Shown: positions 8,728 to 15,597 of the stretch, piece after piece
Layout: each line of letters starts with the position of its first letter
Numbering within the stretch: position 1 is the first letter of the stretch
Notes under the pieces: generated by a model
Databases searched by the model: none
The model's input: only the letters and a program-made list of their open reading frames with translations
What the model was told of the DNA's origin: nothing
DNA from: an uncultured Mycoplasmatota bacterium
GTDB lineage: Bacteria > Bacillota_I > Bacilli_A > RF39 > UBA660
Direction of reading: 5' to 3'
Assembly (NCBI GenBank): GCA_900549625.1
Contig: URPE01000014.1
Coordinates: 1 to 30,558, forward strand
DNA length: 30,558 nucleotides
Translations under genes and position numbers: made by a program

Positions 8728-8767
8728 AAAAGACTAGTAGAAATAAAGGCTTGCTAGTCTTTTTGTT
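8728..8767 (+). terminator. Intrinsic terminator after tRNA-Lys
   Basis: AAAAGACTAG (8728-8737) pairs with CTAGTCTTTT (8754-8763), followed by more T residues. Confidence 0.85.
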
Positions 8768-9045
8768 TTTTTGATATATATTATGGTTTAGTATTTTATA
8801 CTACACCCCTAATTTGTGTTATAAGGCATTAAAAAGCAAATTATGATAATTATCAAAGTATCTTAAAATACCATATAACGGCACACTATGGCATACTTAT
8901 CGGCATATATTTGGCACAATTCTATTTACTATTAAAGTTCTATCTATAAAAATTAAATAAGGCACATTAGTTTTAGAATTAAAAATTAGATAAGAGGCCA
9001 AAGATAAATAAGATTAAAGATTTACGGCTTAATTTTAATAATGAA

Positions 9046-9164
9046 ATAAAAAAGTCATCTATAAAGTCAATCACAATCAAAAAGATATAATGAAGCTCTT
9101 AAATCTTGGTTATGAATTTGAACTTTTGGTAAATAAAAAAAGAGCTAAGCATGTTATTAATTAA
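9046..9164 (+). pseudogene. Short C-terminal gene remnant
   Basis: The frame is open from about 9046 and ends at TAA 9162-9164; the only ATG (9090) would give 24 residues ending in KKRAKHVIN. The predicted sequence is Lys-rich and mixed hydrophobic, like the end of a normal cytoplasmic protein. An imperfect 12-bp hairpin followed by T-rich sequence (9138-9181) lies over its end like a terminator. I do not recognise the parent gene. Confidence 0.3.
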
Positions 9165-9186
9165 CACTACTTATCTCTTTTGTTTT
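9138..9186 (+). terminator. Possible terminator hairpin with one mismatch
   Basis: AAAAGAGCTAAG (9138-9149) pairs with CTTATCTCTTTT (9170-9181) with one mismatch, then GTTTTG. The loop is long (20 bases), so it is weak. Confidence 0.35.
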
Positions 9187-9211
9187 GACTTTCCGTATTT
9201 TTTTGACAAGT

Positions 9212-9633
9212 TCATACTAATACAATTAAAGCATTTTCATCACTATTACTTGAGGTATAACTAGTATCACTTACACTAGTATCTTCCGTTATTTCATTAG
9301 ATGCCGTATAATTTACATTTTCTTTATTGGCATTCATGGTCTTATTACCAGCCCTTATATACGTATTAGTAACTTTATAACTTGTAAAAGTAAATAATCC
9401 ACTTAAAATAATAGTTGCTAAGACATAAATAACAATTTTATCTTTATTTTTATATGTTTCTTTTAAAGATAAAGCATTGAATTTAGACATTATTAAATTC
9501 ATAACAATTAAAGATAATACTATTGCTTCAACATAGAAAATTATAATATAAATATTGTCAATCTTAGATTCTTTTACTATTTCATTTGGCATAGAGGGCA
9601 TAGCATTAAAATTATTTGCATGTTTGAATTATC
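9212..9633 (-). pseudogene. Truncated membrane-anchored surface protein fragment
   Basis: The frame has an ATG at 9601 (129 residues to a TGA at 9212-9214), but stays open upstream to about 9633 without a start. Two hydrophobic segments (about residues 18-42 and 56-76 from the ATG) are joined by a Lys-rich loop, then comes a Thr/Ser/Asn-rich part with the phrase SDENALIVLV. I recall similar SDENALLV phrases at the entry to the beta-helix of large carbohydrate-binding-domain-type surface proteins of Firmicutes; on that view the N-terminal anchor is kept and the repeat body is deleted. The frame closes 15 residues into unrelated sequence. No ribosome binding site fits the ATG. Together with the response-regulator-like stub just upstream it looks like the scar of a larger locus. 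Confidence 0.5.
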
Positions 9634-9639
9634 ACTTGG

Positions 9640-9684
9640 TGCTTCACCTAAATGATACTCATCTTCTACTACTAATATTTTCAT
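9640..9684 (-). pseudogene. N-terminal stub resembling a response regulator
   Basis: An ATG at 9682-9684 with an upstream TTAGGG ribosome binding site starts MKILVVEDEYHLGEA, the typical first strand and acidic pocket of an OmpR-type receiver domain. The match stops after about 12-15 residues and the frame ends at a TAG near 9578. The receiver, linker and DNA-binding domains are gone. It runs into the fragment described at 9212-9633, so an internal deletion probably joined the beginning of a regulator gene to a neighbouring membrane-protein gene. Confidence 0.45.
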
Positions 9685-9725
9685 AGTTATCCCTAAGTTA
9701 TAGTTAATTTTAGCATCAGATCCAT

Positions 9726-9754
9726 AAAAAAACAAGAATGCATGAATGCTCTTG
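9726..9754 (-). terminator. Intrinsic terminator of the two P-loop NTPase genes
   Basis: On the minus strand CAAGAGCAT-TC-ATGC-AT-TCTTG (two-base bulge) is followed by seven T residues. Confidence 0.7.
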
Positions 9755-9777
9755 CCTTTGTATTAAATAATAAAACA

Positions 9778-10332
9778 CTAAGATTTTTTATGTATTTCAT
9801 TAATTAAAGTTTCTAAAATATTATTTCTTGTTTCACCTATGGTTGTATCAACATATTTATAACCATATTGTTTACATTGTCCTAAAACAATTTTGTTTCT
9901 TTCATAAAACCTATCGACACATTCATTCAAATAGTTTTCATTTACCTGGGCTATCCAATCAGTACTTTTGGCATAATGGACAACGCCATATTTTATTTCT
10001 TCCTTTGAACTATTAGGATAAATTAAAAAGTAAACATTACTCTTATCAATACCATCAATTTTTTCAAGATCACATGGCAAATAATCATACATATCAATAA
10101 CAATATTAGTATCATAATTTTTACTTTCTCCATATGCATTTTCAACAATTGTTTTGAAAAAATTTAATTTTGTTTCAGCAGTGTATGAATCAAAATCAAT
10201 ATTTAACCCATTAGTTATATAAGTTTCTAAATTATCCAAAGAAATTCTGCTATACCCTTTTTTTACTAATTTAAACGCTAAGGTGGTTTTGCCACTTCTA
10301 GCATTACCACCTAGTATTACTACTTTTCCCAT
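9778..10332 (-). CDS. P-loop NTPase / small kinase-like protein (184 aa)
   Basis: The N-terminus is a strand followed by a Walker A loop, GGNARSGKTT (about 8-17), as in nucleoside and shikimate-type kinases. A hydrophobic strand NIVIDMYDYLP near 75 could supply the Walker B Asp, and IYPNSS with later Arg residues could form the lid. The substrate is unknown. The ATG has a GAGGG ribosome binding site 8 bases upstream, and the gene overlaps the end of the previous P-loop gene by 13 bases, so the two are translationally coupled and likely act together. It ends in TAG, followed by a terminator. Confidence 0.8.
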   Translation of the reverse strand: MGKVVILGGNARSGKTTLAFKLVKKGYSRISLDNLETYITNGLNIDFDSYTAETKLNFFKTIVENAYGESKNYDTNIVIDMYDYLPCDLEKIDGIDKSNVYFLIYPNSSKEEIKYGVVHYAKSTDWIAQVNENYLNECVDRFYERNKIVLGQCKQYGYKYVDTTIGETRNNILETLINEIHKKS

Positions 10333-10985
10333 AATTTCCCTCTTTTCGTTTTATTTAATTCATCTACGATTTCATAATGTTTACCACTAGAATCTATGAT
10401 TTTTATAGGTATGTTTGCCGCATCAAAAGCTTGTATAACTCTCTTTTCATGGCTTTTATTCTTACGTTCCATAAGCATTTTTTTCATAATAAAATCTTGT
10501 TCTTTAAAATCTTGAAACCATTTCTTACTAACAATTCTTTTCTTCCAAACCTCATCATCTAAAACAGATAATATAAAAACTTCCATTTCAATATCTTGTA
10601 AACAAATGTTCCGTAAAAAGTTTTTAACAATATCACCTCTATTGGGCCAAATATCATTATCTTGACCCTTAATTAATAAAACGTCAGCATCTTTATCATT
10701 AATAAATCTTACAGTATCAGTCATTATACAAGATCTTCTATTAATGGCTTTTCTTTGGTTAAAATAGGCGTTATCTTTTTCAAGATTCACGTCGTTATAT
10801 AAAAAAACATCATTAATTTTTGGCGTTATTTTTTTATCATCATTAATCGTGGCTTCACAAGCCCAAATATTAGAGCCAGAAAGTCCTAAATCCACAAGTG
10901 TACTTTCATCATGCTTTAAAAGTTTATTTATTAAAGTTTTCTTACCAGTCGCAGACTGACCAAATATCCATATTATTTTTTTCAA
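10320..10985 (-). CDS. P-loop NTPase / kinase-like protein (221 aa), TTG start
   Basis: The sequence opens KKIIWIFGQSATGKKTL, a strand and Walker A loop (GQSATGKKT, about 9-17). A second hydrophobic strand ADVLLIKGQDND near 103 is a candidate Walker B region, VEVFILSV-type strand near 135 and VWKKRIVSKKW follow, and the C-terminal part is helical and Lys-rich. This looks like a small-molecule or nucleotide kinase fold, but I cannot name the substrate. It starts at TTG (10983-10985) with a strong GAGGTG ribosome binding site; there is no ATG in frame nearby. It is the first gene of a two-gene transcript with the 184-residue P-loop protein. Confidence 0.8.
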   Translation of the reverse strand: MKKIIWIFGQSATGKKTLINKLLKHDESTLVDLGLSGSNIWACEATINDDKKITPKINDVFLYNDVNLEKDNAYFNQRKAINRRSCIMTDTVRFINDKDADVLLIKGQDNDIWPNRGDIVKNFLRNICLQDIEMEVFILSVLDDEVWKKRIVSKKWFQDFKEQDFIMKKMLMERKNKSHEKRVIQAFDAANIPIKIIDSSGKHYEIVDELNKTKRGKLWEK

Positions 10986-11047
10986 TATTATTCACCTCAT
11001 TTTCTATTTTCCTTTGTTTTTTGAAACAAATCATTAGTAATGTTAGC

Positions 11048-11053
11048 ATTATA
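11048..11053 (-). promoter_or_regulatory. Extended -10 promoter of the P-loop NTPase pair
   Basis: On the minus strand TGATATAAT (TATAAT at 11048-11053) is an extended -10 box; the -35 region is poor. The start codon is about 60 bases downstream. Confidence 0.5.
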
Positions 11054-11222
11054 TCACAAATTTTTATAATAATTTAATATTATTGTAGTAAATTGGTATC
11101 ACCAATAACCTTCATAGATAAACATATACCTATACCAAATTCTAAACTTATAATAACTCCATTTGAATAGGCAAATGTTTAGTCCGTATTCATTTTAAAC
11201 GCTATTTCTTTCTTTAACGTTA

Positions 11223-11348
11223 TTACTTTAAAATATTTATAATATTTGTAATAGCCTTAGCACGGTCAAATCTACGTAAATTAATTAAAATTAGTGTTTT
11301 ATTTCTATTACAAATAATAAATTTTTTATACTTATCACTTAATTTATT
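11223..11348 (-). pseudogene. Short unassigned gene remnant
   Basis: A frame of about 41 codons without a start codon ends at TAA 11223-11225. The translation is well mixed (FIICNRNKTLILINLRRFDRA), more protein-like than random AT-rich sequence, so it may be the end of a lost gene. There is no homology that I recognise. Confidence 0.25.
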
Positions 11349-11360
11349 CTATATAAGATT

Positions 11361-11388
11361 AAAAGCTAATGTTTAAACACTAGCTTTT
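11361..11388 (-). terminator. Hairpin after the PHP gene
   Basis: AAAAGCTA (minus strand) pairs with TAGCTTTT around a nearly palindromic core TGTTTAAACA. The T-run is only four bases, so termination may be partial. Confidence 0.55.
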
Positions 11389-11395
11389 GTAAAAA

Positions 11396-12298
11396 TTACT
11401 TGTTATTTAAATTACTTAATACTTGTTCAATATAGTCATCGGTTAAATTTAAGCTTTCATTAATAAGACCAATTAATGGCACTATTCCATCATCATAATG
11501 AAAGTCTGATCCAACTGTTGTAAACAAATTGTGTTCTCCTGCAAATTTTAGCCATTTTTTAGTGTCATCAATCTTTTTATCATTATCACTTCTATGAATA
11601 TAAATATAATTAGCCTCAATACCATCGGCATTCATTTCATTAACTAAGCTTAACATATCATCTTCTGTTAAACCATCTTCATAGGTGTATGCAACAGGAT
11701 GAGCAAGTACTACTTTACCGCCAGCATTTCTTATCATTTTTGCAGCCATAACAGGTGTAACAGTTTCTTTTTTTACATAAGCTGGGCATCCTTCATTCAT
11801 TATCGTTTCAATATATTCTCCTCTATTTGGAATATAACCAAACGTTTCTTTTAATAGCTTTTCATTTAAAGGATTTAGGACGACATTTGAGGCAATATGA
11901 GCCTTTGTAACGGCATCAATTTTATCAAGGCTTTCTATATCAATCACATAACCTAAAGCACTTATTTTTTCGGCTACATTATGTAAATAATCGTGTCGGG
12001 CATTTCTTAGTTTAAATAAACTTTTTCTAAACTCTTCATTGTTTATATCAATGTTATAACCAAGAACATGAATGCCACATTTTTTAGCCTTTGTAGATAT
12101 TTCAACGGCTTTGATAAGGTTAATATTTTTTTCTTTGGCATAACTAAATAATTCATCAGTATATGCTTCAACCGTATCATGATCTGCTATTGCTATTGTT
12201 GAAACCTTATTTTTTACAGCCTCATCAATAACACCCTTTGGACTTAATTTTCCATCTGACTTATTTGTATGAATATGTAAATCTATTTTTTTTGCCAT
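11396..12298 (-). CDS. PHP-domain phosphoesterase
   Basis: PHP proteins of this class are metal-dependent phosphoesterases; the nearest characterised members (YciV/RNase AM, TrpH-like) hydrolyse 3',5'-nucleoside bisphosphates or short RNA ends. The metal-binding motifs are all visible: DLHIHT (H8, H10), D15, ADHD (D39, H40), E66, H77, LAHP (H200) and GSDFH (D265, H267). The 300-residue length fits the family. It is the last gene of the rlmD cluster, 2 bases after the small 76-residue gene, and its ATG has an AAAGGA ribosome binding site. The exact substrate is not deducible. Confidence 0.9.
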   Translation of the reverse strand: MAKKIDLHIHTNKSDGKLSPKGVIDEAVKNKVSTIAIADHDTVEAYTDELFSYAKEKNINLIKAVEISTKAKKCGIHVLGYNIDINNEEFRKSLFKLRNARHDYLHNVAEKISALGYVIDIESLDKIDAVTKAHIASNVVLNPLNEKLLKETFGYIPNRGEYIETIMNEGCPAYVKKETVTPVMAAKMIRNAGGKVVLAHPVAYTYEDGLTEDDMLSLVNEMNADGIEANYIYIHRSDNDKKIDDTKKWLKFAGEHNLFTTVGSDFHYDDGIVPLIGLINESLNLTDDYIEQVLSNLNNK

Positions 12299-12300
12299 GT

Positions 12301-12531
12301 TTATATCCTTTCATTAAATACTCTTCTTAAACTTTTAGATTCAAATCTTCTTTTATTAGCCTCTGTTGTGGCATAAAGAAATTTAAAGAGTTCATCATTT
12401 GTAAAATCTCTAGCAACTTTTTCTCTACTATCCCCTAGCACACTCATTATATCACTATCACAGAAAAATGGCGTGAAGGAGGATAAAAAATCATAAATAA
12501 AGTTATATACCATCATAAATATCATCGCCAA
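12301..12531 (-). CDS. Small hypothetical protein (up to 76 aa)
   Basis: The frame lies tightly between rlmD (16 bases) and the PHP gene (2 bases), which supports it being a real gene. The first 25 residues are hydrophobic (YNFIYDFLSSFTPFF) and the remainder is charged, ending KSLRRVFNERI. Starts are uncertain: TTG 12531, ATG 12525 or ATG 12516/12513; no strong ribosome binding site decides among them. I do not recognise a family. Confidence 0.55.
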   Translation of the reverse strand: MAMIFMMVYNFIYDFLSSFTPFFCDSDIMSVLGDSREKVARDFTNDELFKFLYATTEANKRRFESKSLRRVFNERI

Positions 12532-12547
12532 ATATTCATTAATTATT

Positions 12548-13765
12548 TTATTTTTCCTTTTTATTTTCAGTAGATTTTCTTAATACACAAACACATTCAA
12601 CACTACTAGTGTAGCAAAACATATCAAAAAGACGAATACTATCAATTATATATTTTTCTTCTAATAATTTTAAATCTCTTATAAGTGTTAGTTTATTGCA
12701 AGATATATAGATTATGGCGTCATAGTCTTCTTGTAAAAATGTTTTAATAACATTTTTATTTAAACCGGCTCTTGGTGGGTCAACTATAACTTTATTTGCA
12801 TGACCATTTATTTTATCAATTACATCCTCTACTTTACCAACATGAAAAGATAAATTGTTTAAGTTATTTAAATCAGCGTTATATTTAGCGTCTATAATTG
12901 CTTTTGGGTTAATCTCAATACCATAAACCTTGTTTACAAGTCTTGCTAGTTTCAAAGAAAAATATCCTACCCCACAGTACAAATCGTATACAATGTCTTC
13001 TTTATTAAAATAAGGTTTAATATATTCACCAATCTTATAAGAAATATCATTATTAACTTGAAAAAAAGCATTATAATGAACTTTATATATTAAATTATCT
13101 GTTCTTTCTAGAAAGAATGGTGATCCATATAGACACTTATCATTCCAAATAATACCAACTATTTTATGTTTATGTATCACTTCTTCTTTTGGTATTGGTT
13201 CGGTAATAGACTCAATAATTATTAATAATTCATCGTTATAATTACTCCTGATAGTTATATTACCATTTAAAACATTAAATTCTTTTAAATCTTTTAGTAG
13301 AGTATTAATATTATCTTTAGCTAATAAGCACTTATTAATATTAACTAATGTATGACTTTCTTCTTCATAGTAACCAAATGAGCCATTTTCTACTTTTAAA
13401 GTTATTTTATTGCGATAACCTAGGGGTTTACTAGAACCAATAATATCTAAGTCTTTTATAGCAATATTATTTCTTTTTAACAGATCCATAAAAATATCTT
13501 TTTTATACATGAGTGAATCATTATAAGAAACATTTTGAAATATACAGCCCCCACAGTCATTAAAGTAGGGACATAAGCTTTCTATTCTTTTAGGACTTTT
13601 GAAAATAATTTTTAAACATTTGCCAATGTTATATCTTTTATCTTCTTTTAAAATCTTATATTCTATTTCTTCATCCGGTAAAACCTTAGAAATAAATGTA
13701 ACAATACCTTTATTACGAGTAATACCTTTGCCATCATAATTTAGCTTTTCTATTGTTGTTTTCAC
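12548..13765 (-). CDS. rlmD: 23S rRNA (uracil-C5)-methyltransferase, RlmCD/RumA type
   Basis: This enzyme uses S-adenosylmethionine to methylate C5 of uracil in 23S rRNA. The order is an N-terminal TRAM-like RNA-binding part (1-45), an iron-sulfur cluster site with C65, C71, C74 (CPYFNDCGGC) and C146, a Rossmann methyltransferase domain with YCGVGYFSL, the conserved DPPRAGL, and the catalytic Cys in YISCNK. The 405-residue length is slightly short of the usual 440-460. It starts at GTG (13763-13765) with AGGTG upstream. Firmicutes often have one enzyme (RlmCD) for both U747 and U1939; which target applies here is not visible. Confidence 0.93.
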   Translation of the reverse strand: MKTTIEKLNYDGKGITRNKGIVTFISKVLPDEEIEYKILKEDKRYNIGKCLKIIFKSPKRIESLCPYFNDCGGCIFQNVSYNDSLMYKKDIFMDLLKRNNIAIKDLDIIGSSKPLGYRNKITLKVENGSFGYYEEESHTLVNINKCLLAKDNINTLLKDLKEFNVLNGNITIRSNYNDELLIIIESITEPIPKEEVIHKHKIVGIIWNDKCLYGSPFFLERTDNLIYKVHYNAFFQVNNDISYKIGEYIKPYFNKEDIVYDLYCGVGYFSLKLARLVNKVYGIEINPKAIIDAKYNADLNNLNNLSFHVGKVEDVIDKINGHANKVIVDPPRAGLNKNVIKTFLQEDYDAIIYISCNKLTLIRDLKLLEEKYIIDSIRLFDMFCYTSSVECVCVLRKSTENKKEK

Positions 13766-13781
13766 AAAATCACCTACTAAT

Positions 13782-13810
13782 AAATTATCACGAATGTTTT
13801 AATAATTCAA
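13782..13810 (-). promoter_or_regulatory. Probable promoter of rlmD
   Basis: On the minus strand TTGAAT (13805-13810), a 17-base spacer and an extended -10 TGATAATTT (-10 at 13782-13787) fill the 47-base gap before rlmD. Confidence 0.55.
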
Positions 13811-13812
13811 TA

Positions 13813-14661
13813 TTATATTTCTTCTAAACAAGTAAGCTTTAGTTTTAGTGTTTCTCTTTCAAAAGTAGTTATAGGTAAACCGTATTTAAATCTAGTCTCT
13901 AAGGGATATTGTAATATCTTTTTTAGCATAATTTTTTTATCTGCATCATAAAACTCTAGGGCTTCAAAGTCTAGAAACTCTTTTTTTATTATATCGTTTT
14001 TAATTGCATCACTAGAATATGTCTCATAGTTATAAAGTTGCATTACTATTTCAAATGGTGAAATACCATTATCATATGTATTTATTAATATGTCATAATA
14101 ATCATTATAGAAGAAAGAAAAAATATCGTTATAACCAAGACCTTTAAGCATTTTTAATGTTTGTCCTAAAGAATAGTAAAAATTGCTTCTATTTACAGGA
14201 TGTAAAGCGTAGATATTATTATAAAATTCTTGAAAATCCTCTTTGATAAATGCGTCTACTTTTAAATCATTAACCTGAGTATTTAAGCTACGAAAGATAT
14301 TAGTATTTAGATTACTTAGGCCTTTTTCTAGTTCATAAAATGATTTCATTTCTTGAAATTTAAAAAATAGAATGTCGGCGATATAAGCATATAAAAAAGG
14401 ATATAATTCATTACTCTTTATTTCGATGGAACGCATACAATTTATGGCATTATCAATTATAAGTTCATGATTAAATAGGATCTTTCTTCTTTGATAATCA
14501 TAAGCTATTTCTTCATTCTTAGCATATAGTTTACCAAAACCCTCAAAGTAACTAGTTAATTGATTAGTTTTTAATATTATTTTAGTAATATTTAAAATAA
14601 AGGCTTTAATGTCTTTTTCTTTATGAGCATAAGTATTAAAAATATTGCGTATTTCTTCCAT
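13813..14661 (-). CDS. Non-catalytic-looking paralog of the neighbouring HExxH protein
   Basis: The 282-residue protein has no signal peptide. Its C-terminus (GISPFEIVMQL ... ETRFKYGLPIT) matches in order and spacing that of the upstream neighbour (KKSPIERLITG ... DERYRWGLYLT). By eye, the strand YDYQRRKILFN aligns with the neighbour's YNYITKVISLN. The helix carrying HELIHAKQ next door reads ILFFKFQEMK here, and FERDA is replaced by VNRSN. The zinc ligands are therefore gone and it is probably a pseudo-enzyme partner or regulator. It follows its neighbour by 35 bases and is likely co-transcribed. AAAGGA lies 13 bases before the ATG, a long spacing. Function unknown. Confidence 0.8.
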   Translation of the reverse strand: MEEIRNIFNTYAHKEKDIKAFILNITKIILKTNQLTSYFEGFGKLYAKNEEIAYDYQRRKILFNHELIIDNAINCMRSIEIKSNELYPFLYAYIADILFFKFQEMKSFYELEKGLSNLNTNIFRSLNTQVNDLKVDAFIKEDFQEFYNNIYALHPVNRSNFYYSLGQTLKMLKGLGYNDIFSFFYNDYYDILINTYDNGISPFEIVMQLYNYETYSSDAIKNDIIKKEFLDFEALEFYDADKKIMLKKILQYPLETRFKYGLPITTFERETLKLKLTCLEEI

Positions 14662-14696
14662 TATTAAACAGATTCCTTTCTATTTGTTAAAATGAT

Positions 14697-15497
14697 TTAC
14701 AGGTTGTTTTGGCGCTTTTTGACATATTTTTCTAATGGTGTTAAATAAAGACCCCATCTATATCTTTCATCGGTACTATATGATAAACTTAAAATACTCC
14801 TTTGGGACTCTTTTTTAGCATAGAAAGGTAATGTCGTATATTTAAACATAGTTTCATATTTACTATTTTGATTAACACCTGTTATTAATCTTTCAATAGG
14901 GCTTTTTTTATTATCATAACCCTTTAGACAACGACAAATATCCTCTTTTAAACTTAATAATATATATTTATTATCAATCAAAGGGATACATTCTAAAATC
15001 ATTTTTTGACTACTTAGTATAGCGTCTCGTTCAAAAGGGAAAAAGTCATGATACATTTCATAGAAAAAACGTAATTCTTCTCTTTTAGGATGATCTAGGT
15101 AAGTATCATCTAAAACAAATAATGAGTTTTTAAGCATTTGATACTCTAAAGTATTATCAGGAGTATTTAATATATAGTTTTGTTTGGCATGAATAAGTTC
15201 ATGGATAACACTCTTCATGATAGTAACATAAAATTTAGTTGTATTAAAATCTTGATTAGAATTTTTCTTATAAGATAGTAAACAAGATTTAGCATTGAGA
15301 CTTATTACTTTAGTTATATAATTATATGTTGCTATGTTATTTATGCTTGCTTCTGATGATATAACTTTTACATCACTAATCATTGAAGATATATCATTAT
15401 ATTTTAAAAATATTTTAACTATTTCATTAGCAAATTTATTGGCGTTACCTACATCATTTATATATTTTTCTAAAAGATCCGCTAATTCATATAACAT
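14697..15497 (-). CDS. Putative gluzincin-like metalloprotein with HELIH motif
   Basis: The protein (about 266 residues) contains VIHELIHAKQ near residue 110, an HExxH zinc-binding helix, preceded by a strand (KVISLN) and followed after about 45 residues by FPFERDAI, whose Glu is a candidate third ligand. This is the layout of small gluzincin-like peptidases, though no family name can be given. The same layout is present in the 639-2432 gene and, with lost ligands, in the next gene. I prefer the ATG at 15497 to the one at 15509: the promoter -10 box at 15521-15526 places transcription start near 15514, leaving a normal leader with GGGGGG only for the inner start. It is divergent from gerA. 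Confidence 0.82.
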   Translation of the reverse strand: MLYELADLLEKYINDVGNANKFANEIVKIFLKYNDISSMISDVKVISSEASINNIATYNYITKVISLNAKSCLLSYKKNSNQDFNTTKFYVTIMKSVIHELIHAKQNYILNTPDNTLEYQMLKNSLFVLDDTYLDHPKREELRFFYEMYHDFFPFERDAILSSQKMILECIPLIDNKYILLSLKEDICRCLKGYDNKKSPIERLITGVNQNSKYETMFKYTTLPFYAKKESQRSILSLSYSTDERYRWGLYLTPLEKYVKKRQNNL

Positions 15498-15520
15498 AAT
15501 ACCCCCCATTTCGTAAAAAT

Positions 15521-15549
15521 ATTCTATTACTAAAATACATGATTGTCAA
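15521..15549 (-). promoter_or_regulatory. Consensus SigA promoter of the HELIH gene pair
   Basis: On the minus strand a perfect TTGACA (15544-15549), 17-base spacer and TAGAAT (15521-15526). This is the best -35 in the window and implies vegetative expression. Confidence 0.85.
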
Positions 15550-15554
15550 ATCAA

Positions 15555-15583
15555 GAATAATTATTTTTTTATATTCCATATTA
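15555..15583 (+). promoter_or_regulatory. SigG/SigF-like forespore promoter of gerA
   Basis: GAATA (15555-15559), a 17-base spacer and CATATTA (15577-15583) match the known Bacillus SigG pattern (GHATR, about 18 bases, CATWHTA). It lies 14 bases before the gerA start, behind which is the ribosome binding site GGTGAGG. Forespore expression is what is expected for germinant receptors. Confidence 0.6.
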
Positions 15584-15597
15584 TAAATGGTGAGGTT

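Larger units (their letters stand above)
8768..9211. other. Intergenic stretch with no intact gene; decayed sequence
   Basis: No open frame of useful length is present on either strand. It contains spaced GGCAYA motifs (8880-8918) and a short open frame at 9046-9164 (+), described separately. Base composition and the many broken frames suggest degraded accessory DNA beside the tRNA gene. I see no inverted repeats of an insertion sequence and no second copy of the tRNA 3' end. Confidence 0.5.
10986..11395. other. Intergenic region: promoter, gene remnant and terminator
   Basis: This 410-base gap holds the extended -10 promoter of the P-loop pair (11048-11053), a short broken frame (11223-11348, minus) and the hairpin behind the PHP gene (11361-11388). 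Nothing else is recognised. Confidence 0.5.

Noticed and set aside
8880..8918. Sigma-54 (-24/-12) promoters suggested by TTGGCACA-like words
   Set aside because: The paired GC/TTGCA -12 element is absent at the required spacing, and no gene follows.
8639..9780. Integrated element with att sites at tRNA-Lys
   Set aside because: No repeat of the tRNA 3' end, no integrase and no inverted repeats were found; only gene scars remain.
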